DNA of 64,000 nucleotides from an uncultured Bacillota bacterium (GTDB taxonomy: Bacteria > Bacillota_I > Bacilli_A > RFN20 > CAG-826). This document shows positions 35,035-44,902 of the stretch, piece after piece. The position numbers were made by a program, and so were the translations under genes. Numbering within the stretch: the stretch's first letter is position 1; each line of letters opens with the position of its first letter. The stretch lies in the NCBI GenBank assembly GCA_949289845.1, contig CASEPN010000001.1, positions 592,316 to 656,315 on the forward strand, read 5' to 3'. The notes below the pieces were generated by a model that had not been told where the DNA came from, did no database searches, and worked only from the letters and a program-made list of their open reading frames with translations.

Positions 35035-35582
35035 TTAGGCGCCCGCTCCGTTGGTCGCGGAGTAGTCGAGGCTGACGGTCAGCTTCGCGTCGAGAGCCTG
35101 GACCCCGCCCTGGCTATCGTCGGCCTGGGTCCCCGGCTGGGCGCTCAGGGAGTAGCGCACCCAGTAGGTAAGCCCGGCGTCCTCGATAGTGGCGATGTCG
35201 ACGTAGTAGTCATAGGAAGTGGTGTCAGCGTTGAGAGTCGCGTCCGACTTGTCCTCGGCCGAAGCCCACTTGGAATCTTCGCCTCGACCTGAATGGTGGA
35301 GATGTTGTCCCCAGTGAGGGCGAAGCTCACCTTCGCGTAGCCGGTCACGCCCTCGGAGGCCTGCGGTTTCTTGACGGTGACCTTCTGGACGACGGGGCTC
35401 CCGTAGGTGAGGGAGGTGAGGTCCCCGAGGGTGCTCCCCTCGCCCCAGTCGAGGATGATGCCTTGGTCGACGGCGCCTTGTGTGGAGGCGGTGGCGTCAT
35501 TGATGACCCAGGCGCTGGCGGTTGCGACTCCTGCCGCGGCGAGCACAAGCCCGAGCGACAGCATCGCTTTCTTGATCTTCAT
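35035..35582 (-). pseudogene. TasA/CalY-like secreted protein, frameshifted
   Basis: From ATG 35582 (GAAAGGAG upstream) comes a signal peptide, MKIKKAMLSLGLVLAAAGVA then TASAWVINDATAS, and a beta-rich domain to ISTIQVEA near 35283. There the frame slips by one missing base; the other frame continues EDSKWASAEDKSDATLNADT to LDYSATNGAGA and TAA 35035, whose bases overlap the ribosome-binding site of the next gene. The intact protein would be about 182 residues, a small SipW-processed surface or matrix protein. It is the first gene of the damaged SipW/TasA cluster. Confidence 0.7.
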
Positions 35583-35823
35583 GTATCCGTTCTCCTTTCT
35601 GAAACTTCCTGCTACATGGATCGTTCGGGAGGAACGGAGGTCTCTTCCGCGTGGACGGGGTTGAAAGGTTTCATAAAGAAAGCACTTATTCCTTACGCAT
35701 TTCCCATTGAAAGCCCTGTCATGTGCGAAGACTATGGACCCCCCTCGACATCCGTAAACAAGGCTCTGCAAATGTTTTCAATGAATACGAATCAGGCGCG
35801 AGGGGGCTTTCTTCCCTTTCATG
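35583..35823. other. Upstream region of the TasA-like cluster
   Basis: About 240 bp between the first TasA-like gene and the tRNA-Cys terminator. It is less G+C rich than the genes and should hold the cluster's promoter, but no convincing -35/-10 pair stands out. Confidence 0.4.
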
Positions 35824-35852
35824 AAAGAAAAGCCCCGGGGTTTCCCAGGGCT
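35824..35852 (-). terminator. Terminator after tRNA-Cys
   Basis: On the minus strand AGCCCTGGG-AAA-CCCCGGGGCT followed by TTTCTTTC, just past the tRNA 3' end. Confidence 0.8.
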
Positions 35853-35860
35853 CGTCCTCT

Positions 35861-35935
35861 TGGAGCTTCCGGGCGGAATCGAACCGCCGTATAAGTGATT
35901 TGCAGTCACTTGCCTTACCGCTTGGCTACGGAAGC
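35861..35935 (-). tRNA. tRNA-Cys (GCA)
   Basis: A complete cloverleaf with acceptor GCTTCCG, anticodon loop CTGCAAA (GCA), T loop TTCGATT and encoded CCA. Confidence 0.96.
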
Positions 35936-36025
35936 GCACGCGAAGGATACACCTAAGGGAAGGCTTGGGGAAGAGCGAGGGATTCCGGGGAGGCAGGAAA
36001 GGCTTGCGGCCTTATAATCCCTTCC

Positions 36026-37600
36026 ATGGAAAAGAAGACCGCGCTCATCATCGGGGCGGGCCCGGCCGGGCTCACCGCCGCCTACGAGATTTTGAAAAGA
36101 GGGGGAGGATCCTATCGCCCCATCGTCCTTGAGGCGAGCGATGCGATCGGGGGCATCTCCCGCACCTTCGAATACAAGGGGAACCGCATGGACATCGGGG
36201 GCCACCGCTTCTTCACGAAGTCGCCCGAGGTGCTCGCCCTCTGGCATGAGATCCTTCCTCTCCAAGGGAAGCCTTCCCGGGACGACCTCGCGCTCGGAAG
36301 GGAAATTCCCCTTCAGGAAGGCGGTCCCGATCCTGAGAAAGAGGACGAGGCGATGCTCACGCGCCACAGGGTCTCGAGGATCCTCTACCTCCACCGCTTC
36401 TTCGACTACCCCATCTCCCTCAAGGCGAGCACCTTCCGGAACATGGGCTTCAGAAGGACGATGAAGGCCGGCTTCGGCTACCTCGGGAGCATGCTCCATA
36501 AAAGAGACGAGAACTCCCTCGCCGACTTCTACGTGAATCGCTTTGGGAAGCCTCTCTACGAGATGTTCTTCGAGGACTACACCGAGAAGGTCTGGGGCAG
36601 GAACCCACGGGACATCTCCCCCGACTGGGGCGCCCAGAGGGTGAAGGGGCTGAGCCTCTGGAAGACCGTCTGGAACGCCCTCTCGAAGCCCTTCCGGAAG
36701 AAGGAAGGGGAGGTCGAGACCTCCCTCATCGAGCGCTTCGAGTACCCGAAGTACGGTCCGGGGTTCCTTTACGAGAAGATGGCGGGCCGCATCCGGGAGA
36801 TGGGAGGGGAAGTCCTGCTGAATCACGAGGTCGTCGGCATCGAGATGGAAGGAGAGAGGATCAGCGCCCTCCGCGTCAAGACGCCCGCGGGCGAGAAGCG
36901 GATGGAAGGCGACCTCTTCCTCTCGACGATGGCGCTCAAGGACCTCTTCCTCGCCCTGCCCGAAGGGGCGGCCCCCGAAGACGTCCGGGAGGCGGCGGTC
37001 GCCCTCCCCTACCGCGACTTCATCACCGTCGGGCTCCTCCTCGACCATCTCAAAATCAGGAACGAGACGAAGGAGAAGACGGTCGGGAACATTGTCCCCG
37101 ACACCTGGATCTACGTCCAGGAGAGGGAGGTGAGGATGGGCCGCATCCAGATCTTCAACAACTGGTCCCCCTACATGGTGAAGGAAGAAGGGAAGGTTTG
37201 GATCGGGCTCGAGTACTTTGCCAACGAAGGCGACGACCTCTGGGAGATGGAGGACAAGGACTTCATCCGGATGGCGATCGAGGAGCTGGCGAGGATCGGG
37301 GTCATCGAAGGGCCGGAGGACGTCCTCGACTCGGTCCGCCTCAAGGTGAAGAAGGCCTATCCGGCCTACTTCGACTCCTACAAGGACATCGGGAAGGTCG
37401 AGGGCTGGCTCCAGGGCGTGGAAAACCTCTACTGCCTCGGGCGGAACGGCCAGCACCGCTACAACAACATGGACCACTCGATGCTGACCGCGATCGAGGC
37501 GGTCTCCTCGATCCTCGACCCCGAGGGCCATCCGAAGGAAGGCGTCTGGAAGGTCAACACCGAGAAGGAATACCACGAGGAGGGCAGGAAGAAGGAATGA
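36026..37600 (+). CDS. FAD-dependent oxidoreductase of the UDP-galactopyranose mutase/protoporphyrinogen oxidase superfamily
   Basis: A 524-residue flavoprotein. The N terminus has the dinucleotide-binding signature [16 protein letters not shown] (residues 7-22) and the second-strand [31 protein letters not shown] follows, as in Glf-like and amine-oxidase-like enzymes. The C-terminal FAD segment is [20 protein letters not shown]. This subgroup usually sits in glycan or lipid biosynthesis clusters, and a GT-C-like membrane protein is two genes away, so a role in envelope sugar or lipid modification is plausible. The start looks leaderless: TATAAT (36013-36018) seven bases before the ATG and no ribosome-binding site. 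It overlaps the next gene by ATGA. Confidence 0.85.
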   Translation: MEKKTALIIGAGPAGLTAAYEILKRGGGSYRPIVLEASDAIGGISRTFEYKGNRMDIGGHRFFTKSPEVLALWHEILPLQGKPSRDDLALGREIPLQEGGPDPEKEDEAMLTRHRVSRILYLHRFFDYPISLKASTFRNMGFRRTMKAGFGYLGSMLHKRDENSLADFYVNRFGKPLYEMFFEDYTEKVWGRNPRDISPDWGAQRVKGLSLWKTVWNALSKPFRKKEGEVETSLIERFEYPKYGPGFLYEKMAGRIREMGGEVLLNHEVVGIEMEGERISALRVKTPAGEKRMEGDLFLSTMALKDLFLALPEGAAPEDVREAAVALPYRDFITVGLLLDHLKIRNETKEKTVGNIVPDTWIYVQEREVRMGRIQIFNNWSPYMVKEEGKVWIGLEYFANEGDDLWEMEDKDFIRMAIEELARIGVIEGPEDVLDSVRLKVKKAYPAYFDSYKDIGKVEGWLQGVENLYCLGRNGQHRYNNMDHSMLTAIEAVSSILDPEGHPKEGVWKVNTEKEYHEEGRKKE

Positions 37601-37998
37601 GCTTCCCCTTCCGCCTCCTCCTCGACCCCTCCCCGGGGATCCTTTCCTTCCTCGGGGCGGATTCCCTTCCTCCCGCGGAAATGGATTTCCCGCGCGCTGC
37701 CTTTCTCTTCGGGGATGACAAGGAACCCCGCGCGGGCATCCTCCTCGAGAAAAGGTCCCCGACGAGATGGAGGATCCTCTCATTTGAGGGAGAGGGGCTT
37801 CCCGAGGAGGCGATGCACTATCTTGTGGACGCCCTCTTCGTGCCCCTTAGGGAAATGGGGGCGCAGGAGTGCTCCGTCCTCGCCCATGGGGAAGTCTCCT
37901 TCTGGAGGAAACTCGGTTTCCGCGGCAAATCTCCTGCGGATGATGAGATAACGGAACTCGTGAGGCCTTTGCACAGGAAACGCGCTAGAAAGGCTTGA
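37597..37998 (+). CDS. Small GNAT-like acetyltransferase-type protein
   Basis: A 133-residue protein starting [20 protein letters not shown]. The C-terminal part, with a run that ends [10 protein letters not shown], resembles the last strand and helix of GNAT acetyltransferases, but the acetyl-CoA loop (Q/R-x-x-G-x-G/A) is not clear, so the assignment is weak. It overlaps the flavoprotein gene by ATGA and is therefore coupled to it. Its 3' end overlaps that of the convergent membrane-protein gene by 14 bases. Confidence 0.6.
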   Translation: MSFPFRLLLDPSPGILSFLGADSLPPAEMDFPRAAFLFGDDKEPRAGILLEKRSPTRWRILSFEGEGLPEEAMHYLVDALFVPLREMGAQECSVLAHGEVSFWRKLGFRGKSPADDEITELVRPLHRKRARKA

Positions 37999-40297
37999 AG
38001 GAAATCGCCCCGTCCAGGAGGAAGCGGTAGCCCCACATCTCCCCGCCCCAGACCCCGTCGAAGCCGTTCACGCTCATCGACACGCTGAAGGTAAGTGCGC
38101 CAAGGAGAAGGAAGGGCGTAAGGATGAGAAGGGCGTGCCCGAAGTTTCGCCATGGCTTCCTTGCATCCATCTCCCCCGCGTTCTTCATGAGCAAGAGAAG
38201 CGTGCCCGTCCCGAGGAAGGAGGCGAAGGGGATCGCAAGGAGGGCGTACCTCCCGCATGTGCCGCCGAGGGAATAGCCGACCCCCTCGACAAGGAAGAGG
38301 GAAAGGATCCCAAGCGAGATCGCGCCCCCTTCCGAAAGCCGCTTCCCCTTCCTGACGAAAAGAGCGGGCAAAAGGAAAAGGGGCCAGGTCGCGGGATCGG
38401 ATATCGTCCCGGGCATGGAGTTCAGATAGGTGTGGGTGTCTCCCGTGAGCTCGAGGGTCACGATCTTCCACCAGGGAAGACCCTCCACGGGCTCCATCGG
38501 GGTGAAGGAGTAGCGCGTGATCCCAAGGAGCATGCTCCAGGGGCTTACCTCGAGGTTCCTTCCGTCGACGATGGTCAGCTGGTAGGAGGAGCCGAACTCG
38601 AGGAGGGAGCCAAAGCGGACGTAGTTGTACGCCATGAGGAGGGAAGCGCCGAGGACAAGGATCCCCGCCATCGGAAGGAAGGGGACGAGCCTCCGCCAGA
38701 AAGACCCTTCCCCCTTCAGGAGCATCCCGAGGTAAAGAGGAAGGAGCATCAGGAGGAAGAGGAGCATGTCCGGCCTCGAGCCGGCGACGAGGACCGCCCC
38801 GAGAGCGGCGATCCCGAGATGGAGCATCCGCTGTTTCCCATCGCTTTTGGCAAGAAAGCTGAAGCCAAGCGCGAGGAAGAGCCCGACGAGCCCGTAGGAG
38901 AAGGGCAGGCGGTACTTCCAGGCGTCCATGTTGAAGATGACGAGCGACAGGGGCATCCCTCCCAGAAGTCCGAGGAGAAGCACCAGGATCCCCTGGCCCC
39001 GGGGAAGCTCGACTCCGTAGGCCTCCATGAACGCTCCGATCGCATGGGCGAGGAAGGCAATGTACAGGATCGAGGCGAGGATGAGCATGAAGTCGCCGTT
39101 GGGGACCTCGCCCACGAGCCAGTAGAAGGGGAACATCAATAGGCAGGGGGCGATCCCGTAGTAGGAGTAGTACTTCCCTCCGTAGAAGGCGACGTCCCAG
39201 TAGTAAGGGACCCCGCCCCGGTTTGCAGGGTTCCAGGGGTCCTCGAGGGCAAGGAGCTCCTCGCTTGGCACAAGGGGGAGGGACACCTCCCCATGCATCA
39301 GGGCGTCGAACAGGTTGAAGTAGGTATAGGCGTTGTTCATCCCGCCCGAGAAGTAGTCGTTGAAGGGATAGGGCTCGTAGAACATGTCCTTGAGGACGAG
39401 CGAGAGAAGGAAGAAGAGGAGAAAGGCTCCGCCTCCAAGGAGGAGCGACCATCTCCGGACATCCTTCCCCTTCAGGACAGGCTCTTCCTTCCTCCCGAGC
39501 CTCCTAAAGAGCGCGAAGCCGAAGAGGATGAGGAGGCTCCCGGTCCCCCAGAGGAGGAAGAGGCGAAGGGTGTTGAGGGCAAGGGGGACGCTCTGGTTGA
39601 AGAGGACCGCGGAGACAAGATAGCTCTCCCCCGGGTACCTCCCGCCGTCCGTGGACGCCTCGACGAACACTTTCACCGCGCCTTCGGGAATGCTCACGAT
39701 CCACGAGGCGGGGGAATAGGGAGTGCCGAAGTGGGTGACCTCGATGATCGAGCCGTCCGCCATATTGAAGTCGATAAGGAGGTTCGACTCCATGCCGTTA
39801 TTCGTCTCAAGGACGAAGTTCAGCGCGCCGGCGGGAAGGTCGAAGGAGATCGTCCCTCCGGGACCGAGAGGAAGGGCACTTTCGAAAGACACAGGCTCAA
39901 GGGAAGGATAGGACTGGTAGGAACTGGCATTGAAGGCGAGTCCCTCAAGGAGAACCACAAGAACGAGGAGGACGATCGAGAAGAAGCGGGGGCTCAGAAG
40001 GCTCGGCCTCTCTTTCCGGAAAAGGGGCAGGAGGAACTTAGAAGGGGAAAGGAGGACGAGCGCGGTCGAAGAAAGGGAGATGTAGATCGCGGAATTAGGC
40101 ACGTTGACCGAGGGGTATAGGAGGGTGCAGAAGGAAACCAGGAGATAGAGAAGAAAACCCGTCCCGACGTCGATCCCCTTGCTAAGAAGGACCTCCTTCG
40201 AAGGAAGGCTTCTCCCCTTGATGGAGCGATATAGAAGAGGGACGAAAGAAAGGGCCGCGCCTAGGAGGAAGCCGAGGAAGGCCCAGAGGAAAACCAT
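37985..40297 (-). CDS. Large polytopic membrane protein, probably a GT-C-type glycosyltransferase
   Basis: A 770-residue integral membrane protein with 13 or more predicted helices and a beta-rich external segment at about 130-230. The arrangement of short loops with acidic residues (DYFSGGMNNAYTYFNLFDAL, DPWNPANRGGVPYYWD) resembles GT-C enzymes that use polyprenyl-linked sugars, but no diagnostic motif lets me name a family. The start is leaderless-looking: TATAAT (40304-40309) six bases before the ATG, while an AGGAGG 17 bases upstream is too far to act as ribosome-binding site. It may work with the flavoprotein and GNAT-like genes in envelope glycan synthesis. Confidence 0.7.
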   Translation of the reverse strand: MVFLWAFLGFLLGAALSFVPLLYRSIKGRSLPSKEVLLSKGIDVGTGFLLYLLVSFCTLLYPSVNVPNSAIYISLSSTALVLLSPSKFLLPLFRKERPSLLSPRFFSIVLLVLVVLLEGLAFNASSYQSYPSLEPVSFESALPLGPGGTISFDLPAGALNFVLETNNGMESNLLIDFNMADGSIIEVTHFGTPYSPASWIVSIPEGAVKVFVEASTDGGRYPGESYLVSAVLFNQSVPLALNTLRLFLLWGTGSLLILFGFALFRRLGRKEEPVLKGKDVRRWSLLLGGGAFLLFFLLSLVLKDMFYEPYPFNDYFSGGMNNAYTYFNLFDALMHGEVSLPLVPSEELLALEDPWNPANRGGVPYYWDVAFYGGKYYSYYGIAPCLLMFPFYWLVGEVPNGDFMLILASILYIAFLAHAIGAFMEAYGVELPRGQGILVLLLGLLGGMPLSLVIFNMDAWKYRLPFSYGLVGLFLALGFSFLAKSDGKQRMLHLGIAALGAVLVAGSRPDMLLFLLMLLPLYLGMLLKGEGSFWRRLVPFLPMAGILVLGASLLMAYNYVRFGSLLEFGSSYQLTIVDGRNLEVSPWSMLLGITRYSFTPMEPVEGLPWWKIVTLELTGDTHTYLNSMPGTISDPATWPLFLLPALFVRKGKRLSEGGAISLGILSLFLVEGVGYSLGGTCGRYALLAIPFASFLGTGTLLLLMKNAGEMDARKPWRNFGHALLILTPFLLLGALTFSVSMSVNGFDGVWGGEMWGYRFLLDGAISFKPF

Positions 40298-40374
40298 GGG
40301 AGGATTATAAACCTCCTATGCGAAGTTCCCGTAACATTCAGGGAAAACGGTGAAAAGAGGCTCTTACTGCAGGG

Positions 40375-41496
40375 TTAAAGCACGAAGAAGGTGAGAAGGA
40401 GCCCGGCGAGGGCGAAGGCCCCGCCGATCGGAAGGAGGCGCACATCCTCATTTCTCGGTTTGAAGGAACGGTTGAACATCGAGAGGAGGATGTAGCAGCC
40501 GGCAAGGACGAGAAGCACCATGCCGACCAAAAGAGGAAGCGCGAGGATGGTGAAACCGTCCGCCTGAGCCCTGGCGATATTGAGGATCACCGTGCCGATC
40601 ACGAGGCAGAGGAAGAAGAGCGTGTCCCCGATGGCGACATGGACCAGCACCCGTTCGAAGGAGATGCCTTCGGGAGCCGCGCCGAAGCGCTCGCCTCCCG
40701 GTTCCTTCAAGAAGAGCAGGAAGGCCAGGGCAACGATGGCGAGAACCGCATAGACAAGAACGTCGAGCCTCTCGAGCAATCCCTTGTCCATGAAGAAGGA
40801 GCCTGCCTCCCCGAAGAAGAGGGGCGAGGCGAAGAGATCCCCGAAGACAAGGTTCCCCACGACGGAGGGCGAGCCCATGTAGACGGTATGGTAGAAGGCT
40901 GCGCTCATGATTTCCCCAAGGGCGCTGGGCTCGACCCCAAGCCTCCCCAGCGGGAGGGTGATCAGGAGCGCGAGGGGCAGGAGCCCGATGGAGAGCACTC
41001 CTTGGAACACGAGGTAGTCGACGACTGCCTCCACCACATGGTGGGCGCGCGAGAAGGGCAGCGCGACGAGGAAATAGACGAGGCTTTCGATAAAGAGGAA
41101 GGCGATGAAAGCGATGGGCGAGAAGAACCCGCTGACAGGAACGCCCCGCGAATAGACCAAGAGGAACGCATACCAGAAGACAAGTACGAGCGGCAGGAGG
41201 AAGGCGAGGTAGCCGACGAGCATTCTCGTCCAGCGGACCGAATGGAGGTTCCCGCGGAGCGCGAGATGGAAGTCGGCGCTCTTCCTGGAGTAGCGGTACC
41301 AGAAGGTATGGAGGGAGAGCACCACGGCGTACACCCCGCTCGGGATGACGATCGAATAGGAGAAGAGGGAGGCGGTGACCAAGTGCTCCTCGGGCATGGC
41401 CAGCGTGAGCGTGGCGATCCCGACCGCTAGCACAAGGTACACCGCGACGTAGGGGAGCGTTCTCCCGGCCCACCAGAGGAAATACTTGCCGTTCAT
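40375..41496 (-). CDS. ABC transporter permease (YtrC/D-like)
   Basis: A 373-residue membrane protein with about eight hydrophobic segments and no sizeable external domain. It overlaps the ATPase gene upstream by ATGA and is its partner. The pair has the size and arrangement of YtrBCD-type exporters associated with cell-wall antibiotic response. The substrate is unknown, and no GntR-type regulator adjoins it. The protein ends LAGLLLTFFVL, within a membrane segment. Confidence 0.8.
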   Translation of the reverse strand: MNGKYFLWWAGRTLPYVAVYLVLAVGIATLTLAMPEEHLVTASLFSYSIVIPSGVYAVVLSLHTFWYRYSRKSADFHLALRGNLHSVRWTRMLVGYLAFLLPLVLVFWYAFLLVYSRGVPVSGFFSPIAFIAFLFIESLVYFLVALPFSRAHHVVEAVVDYLVFQGVLSIGLLPLALLITLPLGRLGVEPSALGEIMSAAFYHTVYMGSPSVVGNLVFGDLFASPLFFGEAGSFFMDKGLLERLDVLVYAVLAIVALAFLLFLKEPGGERFGAAPEGISFERVLVHVAIGDTLFFLCLVIGTVILNIARAQADGFTILALPLLVGMVLLVLAGCYILLSMFNRSFKPRNEDVRLLPIGGAFALAGLLLTFFVL

Positions 41497-42365
41497 CGTT
41501 CATCCTCCGCTAGAAGTCCGAGAAGCTCCTCGGGGTCGGGGCTCTGGATGGAAAGGGAAAGGGGATGGAGCACCTTCTCGATCCTCTCGATGGAGGAGAT
41601 GTCACGAGTCAGGAAAGTCACCCTCCTCCCCGATGAACGGAAGGAAAGGGGTTGGACCCCCAGACGTTCGATGTCCTCCCTCCGGATAGTTCCTTGGAAG
41701 AGCAGGTCGACCTGGCGAAGGCCGGTGAGGAGGGCATCTACGTTGCGGAGCTTCCTCGTCCTCCCCTTCTCCATAAGGAGGATGGTATCGGCTATTTTGA
41801 ACAAAGCATGGACGTTATGCGAGGAAATCACGAGGATCCCAGGCTGTTTCTCGTTGAAGCGTGCGGATAGCTCCTGCCCGATTAGGCGGAGAGTGAGGGG
41901 ATCGAGCCCATCGAAGGCCTCGTCAAGGAGAAGGAAGCGCGAGCGGAGGGAAAGCGCGGCGGCCAGGAAAGCCTGCCTCCGCATGCCCTTCGAGTAATCC
42001 TTCAGCTTCTTGTTCGGAAGCTCGAGGAGCGAGACGTAGTGGGCGAAGGCCTCCTTGTCGAAGTCATGGAAGCAGGAAAGGAATTCCCCAAGGCCACGGA
42101 GATCGACTCCGGAAGGGTAGTAGGGGTCGTCCGGGAGGAAGTAGGCGCCTTGGGCCGGATGCTGGAGATAGATCCTTTCCCCATCCAGGGCGATCGTTCC
42201 CTCGTCCAGACCGTAGACTCCGGAAAGGGCCCGGAGCAGCGTGCTCTTCCCCGCGCCGTTCCGCCCGAGGATGCCGAGGATCCCGTCTCCTATGGAAAGG
42301 GAGGTCCCGTCAAGCGCCATCGTGTCCCCGAGGCGCTTCTTGGCGTTCTCAACGACCAGTCTCAT
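41493..42365 (-). CDS. ABC transporter ATP-binding protein (YtrB-like)
   Basis: A 290-residue ATPase: Walker A GRNGAGKST (about 34-42), signature YSKGMRRQ, Walker B FLLLDEAFDGLDP and H-loop SSHNVHAL. The C-terminal 90 residues form the small extra domain typical of this exporter class. It leads the operon with the permease, transcribed divergently from mutY; a CTATAA box and GGGAG ribosome-binding site lie upstream of ATG 42365. Confidence 0.9.
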   Translation of the reverse strand: MRLVVENAKKRLGDTMALDGTSLSIGDGILGILGRNGAGKSTLLRALSGVYGLDEGTIALDGERIYLQHPAQGAYFLPDDPYYPSGVDLRGLGEFLSCFHDFDKEAFAHYVSLLELPNKKLKDYSKGMRRQAFLAAALSLRSRFLLLDEAFDGLDPLTLRLIGQELSARFNEKQPGILVISSHNVHALFKIADTILLMEKGRTRKLRNVDALLTGLRQVDLLFQGTIRREDIERLGVQPLSFRSSGRRVTFLTRDISSIERIEKVLHPLSLSIQSPDPEELLGLLAEDER

Positions 42366-42561
42366 GCGTGTCTCCCAAGGAAAGGGTTATAGGCATCCAG
42401 CAGAAATCCTCCGGCATCCTAAGAAGGGGCCGAGCGAAAAAGGCGAGACTCAGAGAGGACGCGCCTTTCCAGCGGAGTTCCATCTTTTCCTTCCTAACAT
42501 GAATATAGCACAAAGCCCCAAGCCCCTTGGCGCGCTTTCTTGCCTTTGGGAAAATCTAGCC

Positions 42562-43572
42562 ATGGATAGTCTGGCCCAGTCACTTCTTTCCTGGTATCGG
42601 AAGATGGGGCGCTCCCTCCCGTGGAGGGACGATCCGACCCCTTACCATGTCCTACTCAGCGAGACGATGCTCCAGCAGACGAGGGTCAGCGCGGTGCTCC
42701 CCCGCTACTACGAGATCCTGAAAGCAGCACCAACCATCGAGGACCTCGCCTCTTTGAAGGAAGAGGAGATGCTCAAGCTGTGGGAAGGGCTCGGCTACTA
42801 CTCGCGGGCAAGGAACCTGAGAAAGGCTGCCATCTTCATTCAGGAAAATGCGATTTTCCCTGAAGATTACGAGGGTCTCCGCAAACTTCCTGGAGTAGGC
42901 GATTACACAGCGAAGGCGATCCTGGCGATCGCATTCCACAAGAAGGCCGTCGCCGTGGACGGGAACCTCGAAAGGGTGTACTCCAGGCTCGAGAGATCGG
43001 AGAAGGAGGGTTCCACCCTACGGAAAGAGGCGGAAGCCTTCCTCCTGGACGAAATAGGAGAAGAGGACCCATCCTCCTTCAACCAGGCGCTCATGGACAT
43101 AGGGGAGGTCATTTGCCTCCCTAATGGGACGCCCCGCTGCGAAGAATGCCCGCTCAAGCCCTTCTGCAAGGCTCATAAGGCAGGCAAGGAGCGGGATTAT
43201 CCCAAGAAGAAAGTCCGTTCTGCAAAGAAAACCGTGCATCTCCAGGTCTATATCCTGCATTTTGAAGGAAAGACAGTCTTCCGGATTCGCCCTGAAAAAG
43301 GGCTTCTTTCCTCCCTTGCGGAGTTCCCGAACGCACCCGGGGAAAGTCCGGAGGATGCGCTCTCCTCCCTTGGGTTCAAAGCAGGCCCCCTTTCCTACCT
43401 AGGACAAAGCGGGCATTCCTTCACCCACCTCCGCTGGGAGATGGAATGGCAGGAGGGAGAGCTCCTCGAGGCGCCCCCGGAGGGCTTCCTCCTCCTCGAT
43501 AAGGAAGAGGCGAGAAGCCTCCCCATCCCCTCCGCCTTCTCCTTCGGAAGGAAGGCCCTAGGGATCCGCTAG
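42562..43572 (+). CDS. mutY: A/G-specific adenine DNA glycosylase
   Basis: A 336-residue repair enzyme that removes adenine mispaired with 8-oxoguanine. The catalytic Glu is E34 in SETMLQQT, the helix-hairpin-helix is LPGVGDYTA (109-117) and the catalytic Asp is D133 in VDGN. The 4Fe-4S cluster ligands are C185, C193, C196 and C202. The C-terminal NUDIX-like domain that reads 8-oxoG includes GHSFTHLRW. I chose ATG 42562, which matches the family start; an upstream in-frame ATG at 42499 gives an atypical extension. No good ribosome-binding site precedes it. It stands alone, divergent from the ABC pair. Confidence 0.95.
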   Translation: MDSLAQSLLSWYRKMGRSLPWRDDPTPYHVLLSETMLQQTRVSAVLPRYYEILKAAPTIEDLASLKEEEMLKLWEGLGYYSRARNLRKAAIFIQENAIFPEDYEGLRKLPGVGDYTAKAILAIAFHKKAVAVDGNLERVYSRLERSEKEGSTLRKEAEAFLLDEIGEEDPSSFNQALMDIGEVICLPNGTPRCEECPLKPFCKAHKAGKERDYPKKKVRSAKKTVHLQVYILHFEGKTVFRIRPEKGLLSSLAEFPNAPGESPEDALSSLGFKAGPLSYLGQSGHSFTHLRWEMEWQEGELLEAPPEGFLLLDKEEARSLPIPSAFSFGRKALGIR

Positions 43573-43576
43573 AAAA

Positions 43577-43594
43577 GGGGAGGATGCCCTCCCC
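43577..43594 (-). terminator. Terminator after the phosphofructokinase gene
   Basis: GGGGAGG-GCAT-CCTCCCC followed by TTTTC on the minus strand, between the convergent ends of mutY and the phosphofructokinase gene. Confidence 0.75.
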
Positions 43595-43614
43595 AAGTCA
43601 TCGGCGGTATCCCC

Positions 43615-44808
43615 CTACTTCGCCCTTTCCAGACGCAGCCGGGCGCTTTGGAAGATGCCGTTCTCGTTGATGACCTGAACGCTTCTAGCGACGAGGGGGC
43701 GGAGGTATTCCCGGAAAGATTCGGAGAGCTCCATCTCGCTGAGGAGCCAGGACTTGGGGAACTTCCTCTCCCGGTTGGCGATGTCCTTGACCGGAGCGAG
43801 GAACCATTCGACCTCGTAGCGGTCGCTCGGGACCCGGCGCATCGCGACCATCTCCCCGGAATGGCCTTCGAGCGCCATCCTGACCGCGTACTTCCCCGCG
43901 GCGATCGCCTCCTCGCGGTCGCTCCGGGAGACGAGGTAGGGATCGGCCCTCTGGGCGAGCGAGAGGTCCATGACCCTCGTCCCGTAGCCGAGCCTCTCGT
44001 GGATCATCTCGGAGAGGTGGAACGAGACCCCTTCCAGGGCGACGTGCCCAAAGGCGTCCACTCCCCCGGTGTTCCGGCGCGGGAGGTTCAGTCCCTCGCT
44101 CACGCAGCAGACCACGTGGCCCTTCCTCTCGTAGATCTCGCGGACCTCGTAGAGGAACCTCTCCTGGTCGAACTCCATCTCCGGGAGGAAGATGAGGTCG
44201 GGCCTCTCCCCTTCCGGAAGAAGGTCGACGGAAGCGGTGAGCCAGCCGGCGTTCCGCCCCATGATCTCGATGAGGATGACCTTGCCGGCGCTATAGGCCT
44301 TCGCGTCGAGGACCGCCATCTTGACGAGGTTCATGACGTGCCTCGCGGCCGAGGGGTAGCCGAGGCAGTGGTCGGTGACGACGAGGTCGTTGTCGATCGT
44401 CTTGGGGATGCCAAGGACCTTGACGTCCCGTCCGCTCTTCCTGAAGAACTCGTCGAGCCTCATGCAGGTGTCCATCGAGTCGTTCCCGCCGTTGACGAGG
44501 ACGTAGCCGATGTCGTGCCGGTCGATCGTCTGGACGATCTTGGCGAAGAGGGGGTCCTCCTCGCCCGGAAGCTTCTTCCTTGAGCTTAGAAGCGCGGCGC
44601 CCGGGGTCTGCTTCAGGAGCTCGATCTCCTCGAGGTCCTCCCTCCTAAGGTCGGCGAGATTGTCCTCGATAAGGCCCTCCACCCCGTGGATGGAGCCGTA
44701 GACTCCTCCGATCTCGTTGCTCTTGAAGGCCTCGGCGATGACCCCGTAGAGCGAGCAGTTGATGACCGCGGTGGGGCCGCCTGACTGGAAATAGACAAGG
44801 GAACGCAT
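43615..44808 (-). CDS. pfp: Pyrophosphate-dependent 6-phosphofructokinase
   Basis: A 397-residue glycolytic enzyme. GGNDS at 107-111 and PKTIDND at 135-141 replace the GGDGS and PGTIDND of ATP-dependent enzymes; the Asp and Lys at these positions mark use of pyrophosphate. The catalytic TIDND aspartate and the MGRNAGWLTA fructose-6-phosphate loop are present. Such enzymes run glycolysis and gluconeogenesis reversibly and save ATP in anaerobes. ATG 44808 has AGGAGG nearby; the longer open frame upstream is not coding. Confidence 0.93.
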   Translation of the reverse strand: MRSLVYFQSGGPTAVINCSLYGVIAEAFKSNEIGGVYGSIHGVEGLIEDNLADLRREDLEEIELLKQTPGAALLSSRKKLPGEEDPLFAKIVQTIDRHDIGYVLVNGGNDSMDTCMRLDEFFRKSGRDVKVLGIPKTIDNDLVVTDHCLGYPSAARHVMNLVKMAVLDAKAYSAGKVILIEIMGRNAGWLTASVDLLPEGERPDLIFLPEMEFDQERFLYEVREIYERKGHVVCCVSEGLNLPRRNTGGVDAFGHVALEGVSFHLSEMIHERLGYGTRVMDLSLAQRADPYLVSRSDREEAIAAGKYAVRMALEGHSGEMVAMRRVPSDRYEVEWFLAPVKDIANRERKFPKSWLLSEMELSESFREYLRPLVARSVQVINENGIFQSARLRLERAK

Positions 44809-44867
44809 GCGGGTCCTCCTCTTTTTTCTTTCCTCGCCATTATCGGACTGAAAGGGCTTTCGGAAAA

Positions 44868-44890
44868 GGGGCGGAAGCCCGTTCCGCCCC
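44868..44890 (-). terminator. Terminator after potD
   Basis: GGGGCGGAA and TTCCGCCCC arms followed by TTTTCC on the minus strand, 12 bp after the potD stop. Confidence 0.8.
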
Positions 44891-44902
44891 ACTTTTTCCT
44901 TC

